A stretch of DNA of 64,000 nt, taken from Lepiota brunneoincarnata. Lineage: Eukaryota > Basidiomycota > Agaricomycetes > Agaricales > Agaricaceae. How positions within the stretch are numbered: the stretch's first letter is position 1; every line of letters starts with the position of its first letter. The DNA is taken from positions 868,001 through 932,000 of the forward strand of contig JAEBUN010000008.1 of NCBI GenBank assembly GCA_023014365.1. Direction: 5' to 3'. The translations under genes were made by a program, and so were the position numbers. The notes below the pieces were generated by a model. It saw only the letters and a list, made by a program, of their open reading frames with translations, was not told the origin of the DNA and searched no databases. Below are positions 1 through 12,642 of this stretch, piece by piece.

Positions 1-561
1 ACCCCGATACCGATCCTGAGGTTATCGAGAGTCTCCAGAATTCAACCGCATATGGACGATTCAGAAAAGGTCAAGAATACCTACAAGACCTCGTACAATA
101 CAGCTGTATCTCAGCCGACGTCCTCAACTCGAGACTCAAGGATAACGGACAAGCCAGGACATCAGACAAGCCCTCTTCGAAAGACTCCGACCGCTTCGTC
201 CTCCTTCTCTCCCTCGAAGATCACGAAATGTTTAACAGCATAAATACTCATTTTACCGAAGCCTTGAGAGCCAAGGACTAATGTTAGTCCAAGCGAAAAC
301 CAGTCTTACAAGCCTTCTACCTATCCTCGACGCCTCAGAGCTAGCGAGTCGTCTTCGTGACAGACGGGGGGATCGTTAGGACCGTCCAACTCGAGCGTGG
401 TTCCTCAAGTTGGTCGACTTTGTGAAAAGGGGTGGATTGGTCGTTTTCGGTGGTTTGTTCCCTTCCTTCGTTTCAGGAAGTGAGGTCGATCGATTTTTTG
501 AGAGACATTTCGGTCTGCCATAGGAAGAGGGGGGAATATTTCCGGACAAGCTTCCACAAGA
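1..561 (+). pseudogene. Decayed first module of the GATase-like repeat gene
   Basis: An open frame from the window edge to about 285 ends with a DRFVLLLSLEDHEMF motif. This is the same signature that opens the second module of the downstream gene (DRFIMQLSL...EMF at about 1030-1075). After stops, a further stretch at about 405-520 encodes KLVDFVKRGGLVVFGG, matching KLVSYVKAGGKLVFGG of the intact modules, but stop codons interrupt it near 287, 378 and 520. The stretch is therefore either the 5' part of a larger gene broken by stops, or exons whose introns I cannot place. It is truncated at the left edge of the window. Homology to the following modules is directly visible; calling it a pseudogene is inference. 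Confidence 0.55.
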
Positions 562-2286
562 ATGCTGCAATCTGATCTGGTTAGGAAGAACCCTTCGCTT
601 GCTGAAGCATACAGTATGAAAGCTCTTCATCTCAAGGGGGTTAAAGCCGAGGAAGCCGTCTACAAGGCAAGCAGTTCGTCCCGTGTTCAGTCCCTCGTAT
701 CTCTTCCTACCCCTGTCACCAACATTGACGAGGCACCTGCCGTCTCAGCGCATGTTGGTAATGGTGTTGTCAGTTACTTGGGTGACGTGAACGCCGAAGA
801 TGACTCCACGAACACCATCTTGGCCATGCTTGGTCTCCTCGATGAGCCCGCCCCACCTCCTGCCCAGAAAGAACCGGAGCTACCCCCACCCGCAGCAGAG
901 AAAAAAACTAGCAAAAAGAAATCCAAGAAGTCCAAGAAGCCAAATGCACCTGAGCCCACGCCAGAAACCAGAGCTCAGCCTACGCCTGGCCCCGGCAGTG
1001 CCCCGGCAGCCGCTTCCAACAACAGCGACCGCTTCATTATGCAGTTGTCTCTAAACGGGAATGTGGAAATGTTCTCCCGCAACCAGCACCAGATTGACGC
1101 CATCGAAACCAAAATGAAAGTCAAGAGAGCGACCACGGAATTCCAAGCTTTGTCACTCCTGTCCTCGCCGTACCTTTACGGGGTCTATGCAGCAGATGAA
1201 GCGCTCACGGACCAGAAGCACCATCAGCTTTTGGCAAAGCTGGTTTCGTACGTGAAGGCCGGGGGGAAGCTGGTCTTTGGCGGGTCATTCAGCAGTTTTG
1301 TCCAGCATCCCAATGTCGCCCCATTATTTGCGGCCTTTGGGTGTGAATGGAGAGCTGGATCCTCTACGAGCGACCCATTCGAATTGAACCATGGCGCAAA
1401 TGAGATTGCTAGGGCAAATACATTCTTGCCCAAGACCATTCACACTAAAGCCTTATATCTTGCGGGAATCGACTCAGAGGATGCAGTCTACCGCATGACT
1501 GGTGGTACGCCCAGCTCTGATTACGAGTCACCTATAGTTCACACAAGGGTTGGGAACGGTTCTCTTGGCTATATCGGCGACGTGGGCATGGGGAGCCACT
1601 CCACACCCAGTCTCTTAGCGATGCTTAATCTTCTCAAGTATCCCCATCCCCTCGTTAAACCTCTCCCACATAAATTTGTGATAACCCTTGCTCTTCCCTT
1701 CGTTCTTGATGAGCTCATGGAAACGGCCCTCTTCAGAGAGTTACAAGAGAAGGGCGTAGAAATTATTACCGACAAACATCTCTCAGATCCAAGAATTTCC
1801 GATCTATTGTCATCACCTGATCTACTCGGTGTTCTAGTTCTCGGCGATGTCTTTTACGAGGACAGAAAGTGGCTTGGACATCAAATTGCCTCATACGTTT
1901 GGTCTGGCGGTGCTGTCATTTTCGGTGGTGATCTTACATACATGAACCCGTACGAGTTTGAGGAGCTCTTCACCGAACTCTTCCTACTCCCATGGAAGAT
2001 CTCATCTGCGACAGAACTACTAGTCAAGCTCAATCGGGATAACGAGTTCGTAAAGAGGACGCCCGCCTCGGCGCAACGAGACAGCATTTATTTCGAAGGA
2101 TCCTTCCTCTTCGATGTGAGTCCGAGTGCAAGGGTATACTCTAGCGAGGCAAATCTTGGACCAGAGAGGACGACGCATGTACCAGTGGCACATGCGCAAG
2201 TTGGGAAGGGCTGTATTGGCTATTTTGGTCACGAGAAGTTCGGTGAATCAGATGAGGAGTTGGTTCTGACGATGTTAGGTCTTTAA
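562..2286 (+). CDS. Modular GATase-like repeat protein, function unknown
   Basis: An uninterrupted 574-codon frame. It contains repeats of one module: a hydrophobic strand (DRFIMQLSL, KFVITLALPFVL), then a helix, then 'SYVKAGGKLVFGG' (about residue 230) or 'SYVWSGGAVIFGG' (about residue 440). Each module ends with 'ARVGNGSLGYIGDV...LAMLNLL'-type sequence. The YVxxGGxxVFGG motif resembles the strand-turn of class I glutamine amidotransferase/ThuA-like folds, but I see no convincing catalytic Cys-His-Glu set. A Lys/Pro/Ala-rich linker lies at about residues 95-155. The first residues overlap the end of an upstream decayed module, so the natural start may lie further 5'. Molecular function is not known to me; the fold assignment is inference from motif shape. 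Confidence 0.7.
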   Translation: MLQSDLVRKNPSLAEAYSMKALHLKGVKAEEAVYKASSSSRVQSLVSLPTPVTNIDEAPAVSAHVGNGVVSYLGDVNAEDDSTNTILAMLGLLDEPAPPPAQKEPELPPPAAEKKTSKKKSKKSKKPNAPEPTPETRAQPTPGPGSAPAAASNNSDRFIMQLSLNGNVEMFSRNQHQIDAIETKMKVKRATTEFQALSLLSSPYLYGVYAADEALTDQKHHQLLAKLVSYVKAGGKLVFGGSFSSFVQHPNVAPLFAAFGCEWRAGSSTSDPFELNHGANEIARANTFLPKTIHTKALYLAGIDSEDAVYRMTGGTPSSDYESPIVHTRVGNGSLGYIGDVGMGSHSTPSLLAMLNLLKYPHPLVKPLPHKFVITLALPFVLDELMETALFRELQEKGVEIITDKHLSDPRISDLLSSPDLLGVLVLGDVFYEDRKWLGHQIASYVWSGGAVIFGGDLTYMNPYEFEELFTELFLLPWKISSATELLVKLNRDNEFVKRTPASAQRDSIYFEGSFLFDVSPSARVYSSEANLGPERTTHVPVAHAQVGKGCIGYFGHEKFGESDEELVLTMLGL

Positions 2287-2639
2287 AATGCTCTTTTTTT
2301 TCCGTTCACTGTACTCTATTCGTCATACGTACTACTCGTAACACATACAACGCGTTTATACATACACAAGTGTATAATATCATGGCCGTATTTTGGCGTC
2401 CTCTCACATAAAGGTATCAGCTAATAGGGTATCTGGACGATGTGCTCGGGATTGTATGCTATACCCAGTCATTCCTGCGCATCACGCTCATATATCGGTC
2501 TTCCTGCGTTTAGGGTAAAGATGGAGTGAACGAAACTGGCCTGCGAGAGCTGCCTCGTTTCCCCTCTGTGCGACCGCTTAAGGTTCCCTGCATTTTCAAT
2601 ATCCTTTTCGGACATTTATTAGCATATGAGAATGGAGAG
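2287..2639. other. Intergenic, no gene seen
   Basis: Short AT-rich 3' flank after the modular gene. No open frame with coding character and no structural RNA recognised. Confidence 0.5.
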
Positions 2640-3676
2640 GTACAGGGCTAACTTACTGCGAGCTGGCGCTTCGACAAGCAGGGAGTCATCGGGGCTGTGT
2701 ACAGTAGATCGGGAGGATCTGGTAAGTTTGCCTAGTGCCCGGAGTTTGATCTTCATGAGGCCCAACTATGGGTGGATAGATTATGGGAGGGTACTACGCG
2801 GCGATGCGATCTCACTGACTTGTTTGTTACATTCGTGGACCTGTGTCTTGAAATTCTCGATCTCTCTCTCCTTGACGGATAGTTCATCTTGCTTTTTGCG
2901 AAGGGAACGAGTGAGACGGCGGTTATTATCCTGTTCGGATTTTTTCCTTTGCTTTTCGTGATCGAGTTCCGCCTGTATCGTGGCAAGAGCCGCTTCACGT
3001 TCCAAAACCGTGCTGATGCAACTGATTTATCTTTGTGGTCAATTCCTCCTTGTTTTTGAGCTGCGCTTGGGCTATTTCAAGTTGGCGGCGAAGGACTCCA
3101 TGCTCCTCGCGCATAGTTTCTAAATTGACCATCAAGGGGGCGACACGTTCCTCGAGCCGTCTTGCCGCATCAAGTAGCGCCGCCTGGACACACAATAAGG
3201 TTTTGTTTTGTTTTTTTTTTAGTCTGTGGCAAAGGCCCCTGGGTTGGAAGGAAGATTACACACAGACTTATCCCGATCTGTCACCACACTCGTGTCCTCT
3301 GCCAAGTTCCTAATCATATCCCCTGCTCCCTCGGCGAATATGGCTGAGGAGCCGTTGCCAATGCACTCGAGATGACGGAGGACCCGGCTTGACATGTCCG
3401 GTTCAGGAAAGTCAAGGTAAATTCGAAAATGCTCTAGCTTTTTCCATCCTTTCCTGCATGTCGGACAATGTCCTTCTATTTTGTCTTTGGATTCTCCGTG
3501 TACCTCTTTGAACTTTGCGCGTATCTTGCTCGTGCATTCCTCGCAGAATCCGTGACCTGGTTCATTGAGAGTTGAACAAGTGCAATAGGACTGGATTCGT
3601 GCATACCGCATGGATGGAATAGGAACTTGTCACAGGGGTATGCATGTTGGCATATGGTGCATAGTAGCTCTGACAT
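2640..3676 (-). CDS. RING finger / coiled-coil protein (putative E3 ligase)
   Basis: The start is ATG at 3676. Exon 1 encodes CTICQHAYPC...FHPCG. Removing a 50-nt intron (3557-3606, GTATGC...CCAG) joins it to HGFCEEC, then CPTCRKGW. This gives a C3HC4-type RING: CxxC, CxHxxC, C, and a closing CxxC. The intron sits exactly between the third Cys region and the RING histidine. A second intron (about 3184-3263) leads to a coiled coil rich in E, K, Q and L (about 2781-3183). A frame change occurs near 3010-3020 within the coil; a single extra base would explain it. The C-terminal exon probably lies at about 2640-2758. RING proteins of this shape are usually ubiquitin ligases; the substrate is unknown. 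Confidence 0.7.
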
Positions 3677-4036
3677 GGTTTTTTCTTTCGTGCAAGGCGA
3701 TTGACGTCGGACTTGAAGTTTGCAATTTAATTTCGGGTTCAAAGGACGCGAGGCCATATCAACGCGTTCAATCACATGACCGACCTCCTGCCATAAATAG
3801 GTAGCGTGGATTGGCTTGGACGACCCGCTCAACAACGGATCGTTCGATAGATCTTTGGCTCCTGCGAGCGTTGTGTCCTAGGATCAATGATTGTGTACAA
3901 TTGGATTGACCCTTTGGACCCACAAACATGCTATTCCAGCCATTCTCAAAGACATTGATCGATTGAACTCTCACTTAACCCGCACTGACATTCCTGTGAC
4001 AAACATTCCTTGAAATTTGTCGGACCGACTCGCTAG

Positions 4037-4043
4037 TATAAAA
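4037..4043 (+). promoter_or_regulatory. TATA box of the zinc-finger gene
   Basis: TATAAAA lies 113 bp upstream of the ATG at 4156, a reasonable position for a TATA element given a short 5' leader. This is a sequence match only. Confidence 0.4.
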
Positions 4044-4155
4044 CCTGATCGCCCCTTTGGTACTTGACATCAACAACCTTTTTTCCACCTCACTTCCAAA
4101 GATTTCCGCATTTTCCTCTCCCGCTACTAGACCATTCCCACATAAATCCCATTAT

Positions 4156-5160
4156 ATGACTTACACTACCCGTCGCTCCGCACGCCTTTCTCGACCATAC
4201 ACGTACGACTGTCCTTTATGTTTGGAGTCTTTTTCTGGCACTAGAGCCGTCGAACGCCACCAACAACAACATCATGGTAGGAATAGGGCCCAGTATGTCT
4301 TCACTTATGTCTGCTCTCCGCTAGTAGCGTCCTAATATCCTTTCTTCTGCAGACCCAAATGCCCATGGGTTGCCGCGGGACGTTGCAACAATTATGCCAC
4401 GTTTCATCAGGGAAACATGAACACCCACGCCCGCACTCAGTAAGTTTTCCCTGCCGTTATTTTACCCGGTCGACCTCTCATCGGACATTGGCATCCAACA
4501 GCACGGGGGAAAAGCCCTACGCTTGTCCTACTTGCGACAAGACGTTTGCTGACCCCTCCTCATTTAGGCGTCACAAAGCAAGACACCTGGCCTCTGAATT
4601 AAAGGGCGCCTTGGCCGTCAAGGAGGTCGCATTGAAAACTCCAAACGACGACGACGCCACCGCCGTTAAACCCGGACCCGACGCCTCTTGAATTTACCAC
4701 CAATACCCCGGACTTTGGGTCCTTCGCCTTCTCTCACCCCTCCTCCCTCCTACTCCAGTGCCGAAAGCGTCTCCGACAACTCTTCCATCGCCACTCCCAT
4801 TTCCCCACACCCAACGACGGCGCCAACCTTCCGCTTGGGACACCGGCAGCAGCCTCGACAACCCAAGCACTGGAACATACCTCATTGGAACATCCAGTAC
4901 CCCTGTTCCTCGGGAGGTCCACCCGCTTGGTACGACTACAACTTCCTCTCGCCAACATGGGAATGTCCAGTGTGGCCCCCAACACTATGTCCTGGGTCCC
5001 CATGACCAGTCAGGGCCCAATGGCTGCCTTCACTCCTGCCATCCACCCCGACATCTGGCACAACGCCACTACTTTCTCGAATAAACCTCTGAGGAACGCT
5101 CAGTACGGCGCAGGATTTTGGGCTAGGGAGAATTTGTTTCCGGCCTTTCAGTACTACTGA
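4156..5160 (+). CDS. C2H2 zinc-finger protein, three fingers
   Basis: ATG at 4156. Finger 1 is CPLCLESFS...HQQQHH. An intron at 4293-4352 leads to finger 2 (CPWVAAGRC...HQGNMNTHARTH). An intron at 4440-4501 then restores the classic HTGEKPYACPTC linker and finger 3 (CDKTF...RRHKARH). Both introns are GT-AG and in phase. The finger frame stops at 4691. Directly after it, another frame encodes a Ser/Pro/Thr-rich stretch (LTPPPSYSSAESVSD, about 4735-4780), and a third frame carries a plausible C-terminus ending in FQYY at 5160. The C-terminal half is therefore either joined by an unplaced intron or broken by single-base indels. The likely role is nuclear DNA-binding transcription factor. Confidence 0.75.
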
Positions 5161-5811
5161 TCCAGCCTGGAAGACCTTCACAACTTGGTTCTCACTCTGA
5201 TGGTTTATTGCACATATATAGATGGTGACTTGGGCACGGTCCGAGTGCAGGTGGTACTCGACACTTATGACTTATGTAGTATGCAGATGCGCACTCGCCA
5301 GTTACGAGTAACAGTCCAAGCTTCGAGCTTGGACGATAGATTTCTATGAACATGTCATGAACACCGACACATGGAAAGTCTAAGCACTGCATAATGAACC
5401 GACCAAAGCTTGGTAGAGTCTGAAGGTTATTGGTCCAGATACCGAGCCATTTCGTTTTCGAAACCGGGTCTTACGACACTAGGGCAATGGTATAGCGTTT
5501 AACATTCGCATAATATATCCCATCCACAAAATTAACTTAGCAAATATATAGATGAACTTTTTGGCCAGACACTCGCGAATTTGATCTAATTGGCCAATCC
5601 CAGTCCTAGCCCTAAGCTTGTACAATAGGGAACCACGGATGCACGGTGGGGTCCCAATGCAGTTTTGACTCGACTGCACTTCGGGTACGCTTAGGCTCGA
5701 TCCCAGGCCCATTCAAAAATGGATGAACGGGAGCCCCGCAAGCCGCGAGGAGGTTCTCAGACACCGCCGCAAGGCCTTCGACAAACTACATTTTAACAAA
5801 TCAACAAACGA
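5161..5811. other. Intergenic, no gene seen
   Basis: No coding-like frame, repeat or RNA gene recognised. It separates two convergent genes. Confidence 0.5.
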
Positions 5812-8465
5812 TTAGGGGGGGGGTCTGCCATTAATGAGAATCACCTTTCTTCGCTCCCCGACCCACGCATCCGCCCATACTCCGAGCTTACTCGTCTCAT
5901 CGACACCTTGCACTAGCAGGTCTTTCAATAGTCCAACTGCGAGTTCGATCCCTTCCTTTGGCAAAGCGCTGGGATCCTGCGTGATCGTAAGCACTCTGTA
6001 ATTCCAAGGCCGTTGGCAACGCACCCTTAATGTTTTCGCACACGCTCTCATAAACGCCGCCAAATCTGGATGAGCTACCGGTGGTGTATCGAATTGCTCG
6101 TATTCCGGCTGAAATGCCCACTTGAATCTGCGGAAAAATGTTGGCCTTGTCCGATTCCAGTCAAATGAGAGTAAGGGACCGTCATCTATTTTAAATGTGT
6201 TAATCCATCAAAGTAGACGGCGGAGGGAGACGTACAATGAAGAGTGAGGTGCAGAGCGGTTGGAGTGCAGCTGCCATTCGTTGGTTGTACAACATCTCTT
6301 GATATGCTGCCGTTTCTGAAGAGTCCTAAGAATGGGCGGTTTGTGTTGAGAAGGAAGGGCCCACCTTGAGGGACAGCGGGCAGCAAAATCTCATACGACC
6401 GTGACTCTGCTTCGAGAATCTGGGCGAGGTACCAATATGCAAACGTCTTCTCCTCATGTCCATATAAATCCAACTGAAACCCGGAAAGTACAATTTCACG
6501 AAGGGCAGATAACCGCCAAAGCAAAGCGGTCTGGGGTACGAGAGTGAAAATATCACCTTTCGGGAGGTCCTGTCATTCGTCAGAACCCAGGGGAAGTTGT
6601 CGTGCGTAAGGAACCCTACCGAAACATCAACGTCCAGTAACACTTCCGTTAAAATATCATACAATCCGTGCCAATTCGCCAGTGACTTCATTAATCGCCT
6701 TCGTCGCCTGGGTGGATTACTCCAATTCCCTCTGATATTGGGGAGGATCAGCTATGAAGTGTATCTCAGTTCTGGAGAAAAGTTCAAATGGAGGTGGCGG
6801 AGCATTACTTTGTAGAGGTCGCGTTCCAGGAGGCTAAACGGGGGCGCAGAAGTTCCTGTCCATCTTTCGTTCACCCGAGTTTGGTAGGAAGTCCAGGTGA
6901 TCCCAATAGTTTCGTAGAAAAATTTGTCAACAACCCAGACAAATGGGTATCTATCAAGTATTAACAGGCCGTCGTAGAATGTTGACTACATGGTGTGTCA
7001 TGAGTCCTTACTCGAGTGAATGTTATTTTTAAGACCGTACCTGTGTTAAAGATCGGATGTAAGGTGGTTGTATCGGGGATTTTGTTGTCCAGGCACGAAT
7101 ATCTCCCACAGGCCTAAACAAAATATTTCAATGACACCGGGGTGAACGACGGCAATATTGAACATACCTTCCAGGTAGTCAGATTATGGATGGCTGCCAG
7201 TCGACAGGTTTCTTGAAGGCCATCAAGGAAAGAACTGAATGTTTTCCAGGTATCTTCCTGGGGTCCGATGGGCAGAACACGAATGGGCACAGCTGTGTTC
7301 AGCCGTCTTGAAACATATGGGTCGAAGGAGAGGCGTGCGACAGAATCCTGGGTTGGTTGAGGTAAGGGTTGTGAACGGATTTTATTTAAGGATTCTTGGC
7401 AGATCGTGATGTAGCTTTTGAATTGGGTAGGTGACCGGTGAATATTGGTGTCAAGTAATTGTAAAAATGCCTAGGTAACATGAGTGTCTGACAGTGTGGC
7501 CGTTCGAAAAGAAAATTCACCTTGCGTAGTTGCAGCCTCGGTATTAGGGCATCTTTCCACTGATAAGGTACTGAAGGAAGAACATCAGCCAAGTTTGGAG
7601 CAGGCCAGGCTAGCCCCTACATTTAGGAGAGTCCGAAACCCAAGAGCATGCTTCTTCCAGTACTGATGCGATAGCGCTGACAGGGGTCGCTTCCAGTATA
7701 GGTACTTCGCACTTGTCACTTTGCCAATCTTCAGTCTGTCACGGAGAATAATGTGACTCGCGGAATGAGGAAATGGGGTTTCAGCGTACGTCTTTGACCG
7801 CGCCCTTAGACAACTCTCTCCAGGTAAGGTCACAGCACTTGAGCAGACCGCCGGTCGCTGCCCTGAGAACAACAGTGACAAGCTCGTGTGGCCGCGCTGG
7901 ATCGTTGTTGTTGAGGAAGTGAGTTGGGACAACATCTGGATCTATGTCATCCAGATAGTGGACGTAAAGAAGAGTCAAGACTGTGTGAGACATGAAGTTG
8001 CCGTTGTGCCACTCCATCTAATTGGCGAATGTCGGCCAGAGATTGGAAACAGATCGGGGTCACATACTTCGTAGGAGAAGGCTCTATCGATGATCCAACA
8101 TAATTCTTCGGGCAATAGGGGTATGAGGGGGTCGAACTTTGGCCTAACCTCGCCTGGTGGAATACAGCCACTGTCGAGGCGGGGTTCGCCAATCTGCCCA
8201 AGAGCAGGCATCGATAAATACGCTATAGGGCAGCGGTGGCGCAGTCACCTCGAACGCGCTCATCGCGTCTTGGAGGGTAAATCCATCCATGAATATCATC
8301 TGTTCTTCGTTCATATCTAGACGAACGCTGGAGTGAGCTAGCAGTGCGATTGGATGGAGCTGGTGGCAACATACCTGCTGCTGCGTCCTCAAAGAGCTTT
8401 TTGATGTCCTGGGAGCCTGAAGTAGCGCCGGGGAGTTCAGACCCTTGCTCGAGGACGGGATGCAT
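5812..8465 (-). CDS. Large multi-exon protein of unknown function
   Basis: A chain of coding-like exons with good GT-AG junctions runs from an ATG at 8465 to a stop at 5812. In order the exons show: DIKKLFEDAAA (near 8390); MNEEQMIFMDGFTLQDAMSAF; IPLLPEELCWIIDRAFSYE joined to MEWHNGNFMSHTVLTLLYVH by an intron ending at about 8018; QWKDALIPRLQLRK; a long exon at about 7445-7170; STFYDGLLILDRYPFVWVVD; THDNFPW joined to TALLWRLSALREI; and a last exon (DDGPLLSFDWNR... to INGRPPP). I recognise no domain; LPEELCWII faintly recalls F-box openings. Some junction phases near 7060-7150 do not resolve by eye. The ATG lies 2 bp from the TrpRS ATG on the other strand, so the promoters must overlap. Confidence 0.5.
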
Positions 8466-8467
8466 CG

Positions 8468-9765
<1,298 letters not shown>

Positions 9766-11185
9766 TTCGAATACCTGCTTTGTTGTATCATACTAATCAA
9801 TAGAGTTCATGATTATTCTCACTCACGTCCCCGAATCACCGAGGCCACGAAAGTTCTAGCAATTCATCGCGCCATCGTATCTCTGACTCACCATCAAACC
9901 GCGTGTACGCGTCTTCCACTGCGGACTCACAGCCTAAATTTAGGTATATGATTTTGATCGCTTGCTGCTGTGCGTCCAGAAGGTACCCCCGCGATTTCGT
10001 CGCCTTATAAAATCGAGCTCCTCACATGTTAACTTACATCCTAGCCTTTTCGTCGCATCGCATCACCCCAGGCGCCGTACGTCCCTCCCGTCGGCGTTCC
10101 TATCCATTAAGCGGCGAGAGGCACAAACCTCTCCAGGGTAACCATACCCTCTGCACCTCCAACCGAGGTTCAACAACGAATCACACCGGCGCGCGCATTC
10201 GCCGCCGTTATCACACTCTCGGCCATGATCACGGCCATACCAAGCTTCCCAACAAGTTTGCTAGCTCACTTGGCGGCTAGCAAGTAGCAAGCGGGGGAGG
10301 TACCAAACCTCTCCGCCACCTCCACCCGACCACCTAGGTTTGCCGGTATGCCCCCCTTAATTCTTCCTTTGGTTTATTGTTCTTATTCATTTGTTTAGTT
10401 CTGAGTGGTGTAAATACACACCCCAGGGGGGTACTGGGGACCAAAAGTGAGGATTTTTCTGCTGCTAGGGGTGCTCTCTAACTAATCAATTTTTCTACCC
10501 CCATTTCAGGATATATTAGATCAGAAAAACAACAGTAGATATAGATAGTAAATGAATATGTATATATAATTACATATGCATATGGATATGATAATTAGAA
10601 TATATGATTTATATTATGATTGTAATACAGTAATATAAAATATCATCAAGATTTTTTTTTTGGATGATCCAGTGTGAAATGAGAGCACCAAGTCAAACCA
10701 AGCCACCTAAGCAACTCCATCACAAATTCTCTCATTTTTCCTTACAGGTTGAAGACAGAACCTATTTTTAGACCTTCTAAACCCTTCTAGAGCCAAGCAG
10801 AAGCATGAAGGACCAGCAAAAAACCATCAACTGAGTCATTAGAACACCACTACACACAGCAACACGAGGTAGACAGCGGCATATTATGACTCAAGGCTGC
10901 GCAACGAACATGAGGCAACTTACTCATGCCATACGCTAAGCTAGAAACGGCATTTTCCATCCGCACTACTTCAAGTATGTCATGATTCACTGCGGCGGTA
11001 CCCTCGGCCATATCCCATGTCATTGGCACACTGACTCTTCTATGTGGATCGAGAGAAGGTCTGCTTAATGGGGTTAGATATTGCGCTGGGCAGTGGACGG
11101 GCGATAGGGAATGAGGCGATTTTTCTAGAACCCTACGCAGCAAGAAGGTAATCGCGGGGCGGGGACAGCGATTAGACGGCATCGC
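9766..11185. other. Non-coding region with AT-rich block
   Basis: No convincing gene. About 10260-10370 is C-rich and followed by a strongly AT-rich stretch (about 10500-10640). An 8-bp perfect inverted pair, AGTGGTGT (10404-10411) and ACACCACT (10844-10851), brackets the block. I saw no clear target-site duplication. Confidence 0.4.
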
Positions 11186-11431
11186 ATGTGGAATCATATA
11201 TGGGATATTTATTTCACAATTTGTACGCAGTCAGCAAAAAAAACAATTGAACTAGCGCACGCGCGAGCACAATACGAAGGCATAGCAACACGAAAACAGT
11301 TACAAAGGCTCACAGACATTCTGGAAAGCATGGCAAACAGAGCAAAGCGAGAGCAACGAGACAGATAGCAAAACAAAAGACAGCAAGAGCGTTTGCAGGC
11401 AGGAGCACGCATCCAGGCGCGCCGCGACATC

Positions 11432-12599
11432 CTAAAATTTGATCAGGATGGCCGCGAAGAGCGCCGCAGCGTACCTGAGCTCGCCACCATCGAGGACGAG
11501 CCCACCTTCGAGGTCAGTGTTCTGAGACACTGCTTCGTCGGTACCGCGGCCTCCCCATACCATGCCGATAAGCGTATTGATGAAGGGAAGACCTCGTCCC
11601 GGGACCCGAGGAGCGAGAGTGAGAGTTCGGAAGGAGGGTTGTGGGGAAGGAGAGGCGAGGGCGATCGCTGCAGCATCTACGATTTCCTTCACGCTCGGCG
11701 TTCCAGGCATAGAGCATATGTATTCATGAAAAGATGTGGGGTTCCTCGCGAAGGTCCTGAACGCAGCCCATACGCGGGGAACAGTTTGGGCCTGCCGCAT
11801 CAGGGTAAGCGTCAGAGGGACCACAGATGCAGCGATAGGGGCTAGAACCATGTGGACGGCGCGATCAATGGCTGTAATATCCCCGAGGAGCAGGTAAGAA
11901 GCCGACGGAGGGAGGTGGAAAGCATGCTGAGTAGGAGGATTGGTACTAATGAGAACGGAGGCGATGTCGGTAGTGATATCGTCGAGCAGTGCGGGGCCAT
12001 TGAGGAGGTTCATTTGACGACACATGACGTCGAGTACGATATAACAAACGAGGCGGTGAAGGTAAAGACACTCGTCGTAGGGACCGGCATCTGTAGCCAT
12101 TCCCTGGAGAGCATCGAGGAAATAAATCGCGTCCCCTGCTATATCGTTGAGTCCGCTCCATCCGCGTTCGTGGAGGGCGGTGAGAAGTAACACGCGCGCA
12201 CTGGCAGGGGTTGCCAAAGCATTTGTGATGCGAGCAGGGAACTCGTCATTGGAGGTGGGGGAGAGGCTTGGGCCTACAGGGGCCGGGTTTCCAAAGAAGA
12301 AACTCCGAGCAATGGATCTAGGGGAAGGCGGGAGGAATCAGCATGGTGACACTACTACTCGGACTTTCCGCGACGCACAAAAAGTCAGAGTAGTTAGAAT
12401 CTCCAACAATACCGAGTCGGTTTAGTATACCTTCTCCGGCACCATCGTTGGCGCTAGGAATGATGGTCCTCTCTAAGTTAGAGAGCCCCATCCTCCGTAC
12501 AGGGAGGGCAGGTCCTACAGCAGACAGGAAGCCGATGAACACCCCAAGGGTGACAAACGGAGTGAAAGAACCAAAATAAACGTTAATGAGGATGGGCAT
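11432..12599 (-). CDS. Putative membrane-anchored protein, unknown function
   Basis: ATG at 12599. Exon 1 encodes a hydrophobic N-terminus (VTLGVFIGFLSAVGPAL) suited to a signal anchor or transmembrane helix. One 61-nt intron (12318-12378) joins ...SNYSDF to LSIARSFFFGNPAPVG. The spliced length is 1107 nt (368 aa), stopping after AAALFAAILIKF, which is itself hydrophobic. The central part is helical and Ala/Leu-rich (SARVLLLTALHERGW, LHRLVCYIVLDVMCRQ). No family is recognised. It carries its own TATA element upstream. Confidence 0.7.
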
Positions 12600-12634
12600 A
12601 GGTGTGGAGAGGGATGGGAAATGATGGGGGACTG

Positions 12635-12642
12635 TTTATATA
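12635..12642 (-). promoter_or_regulatory. TATA box of the membrane-protein gene
   Basis: Reverse-strand CTATATAAAC lies about 36-43 bp upstream of the ATG at 12599. If it is used, the 5' leader is very short. Confidence 0.5.

Noticed and set aside
6538..6563. 26-nt intron in the long minus gene
   Set aside because: A longer in-phase intron using an upstream GTTCTG donor gives the same join and is biologically more plausible.
12318..12378. Frameshift in the membrane-protein gene
   Set aside because: An in-phase 61-nt GT-AG intron explains the frame change.
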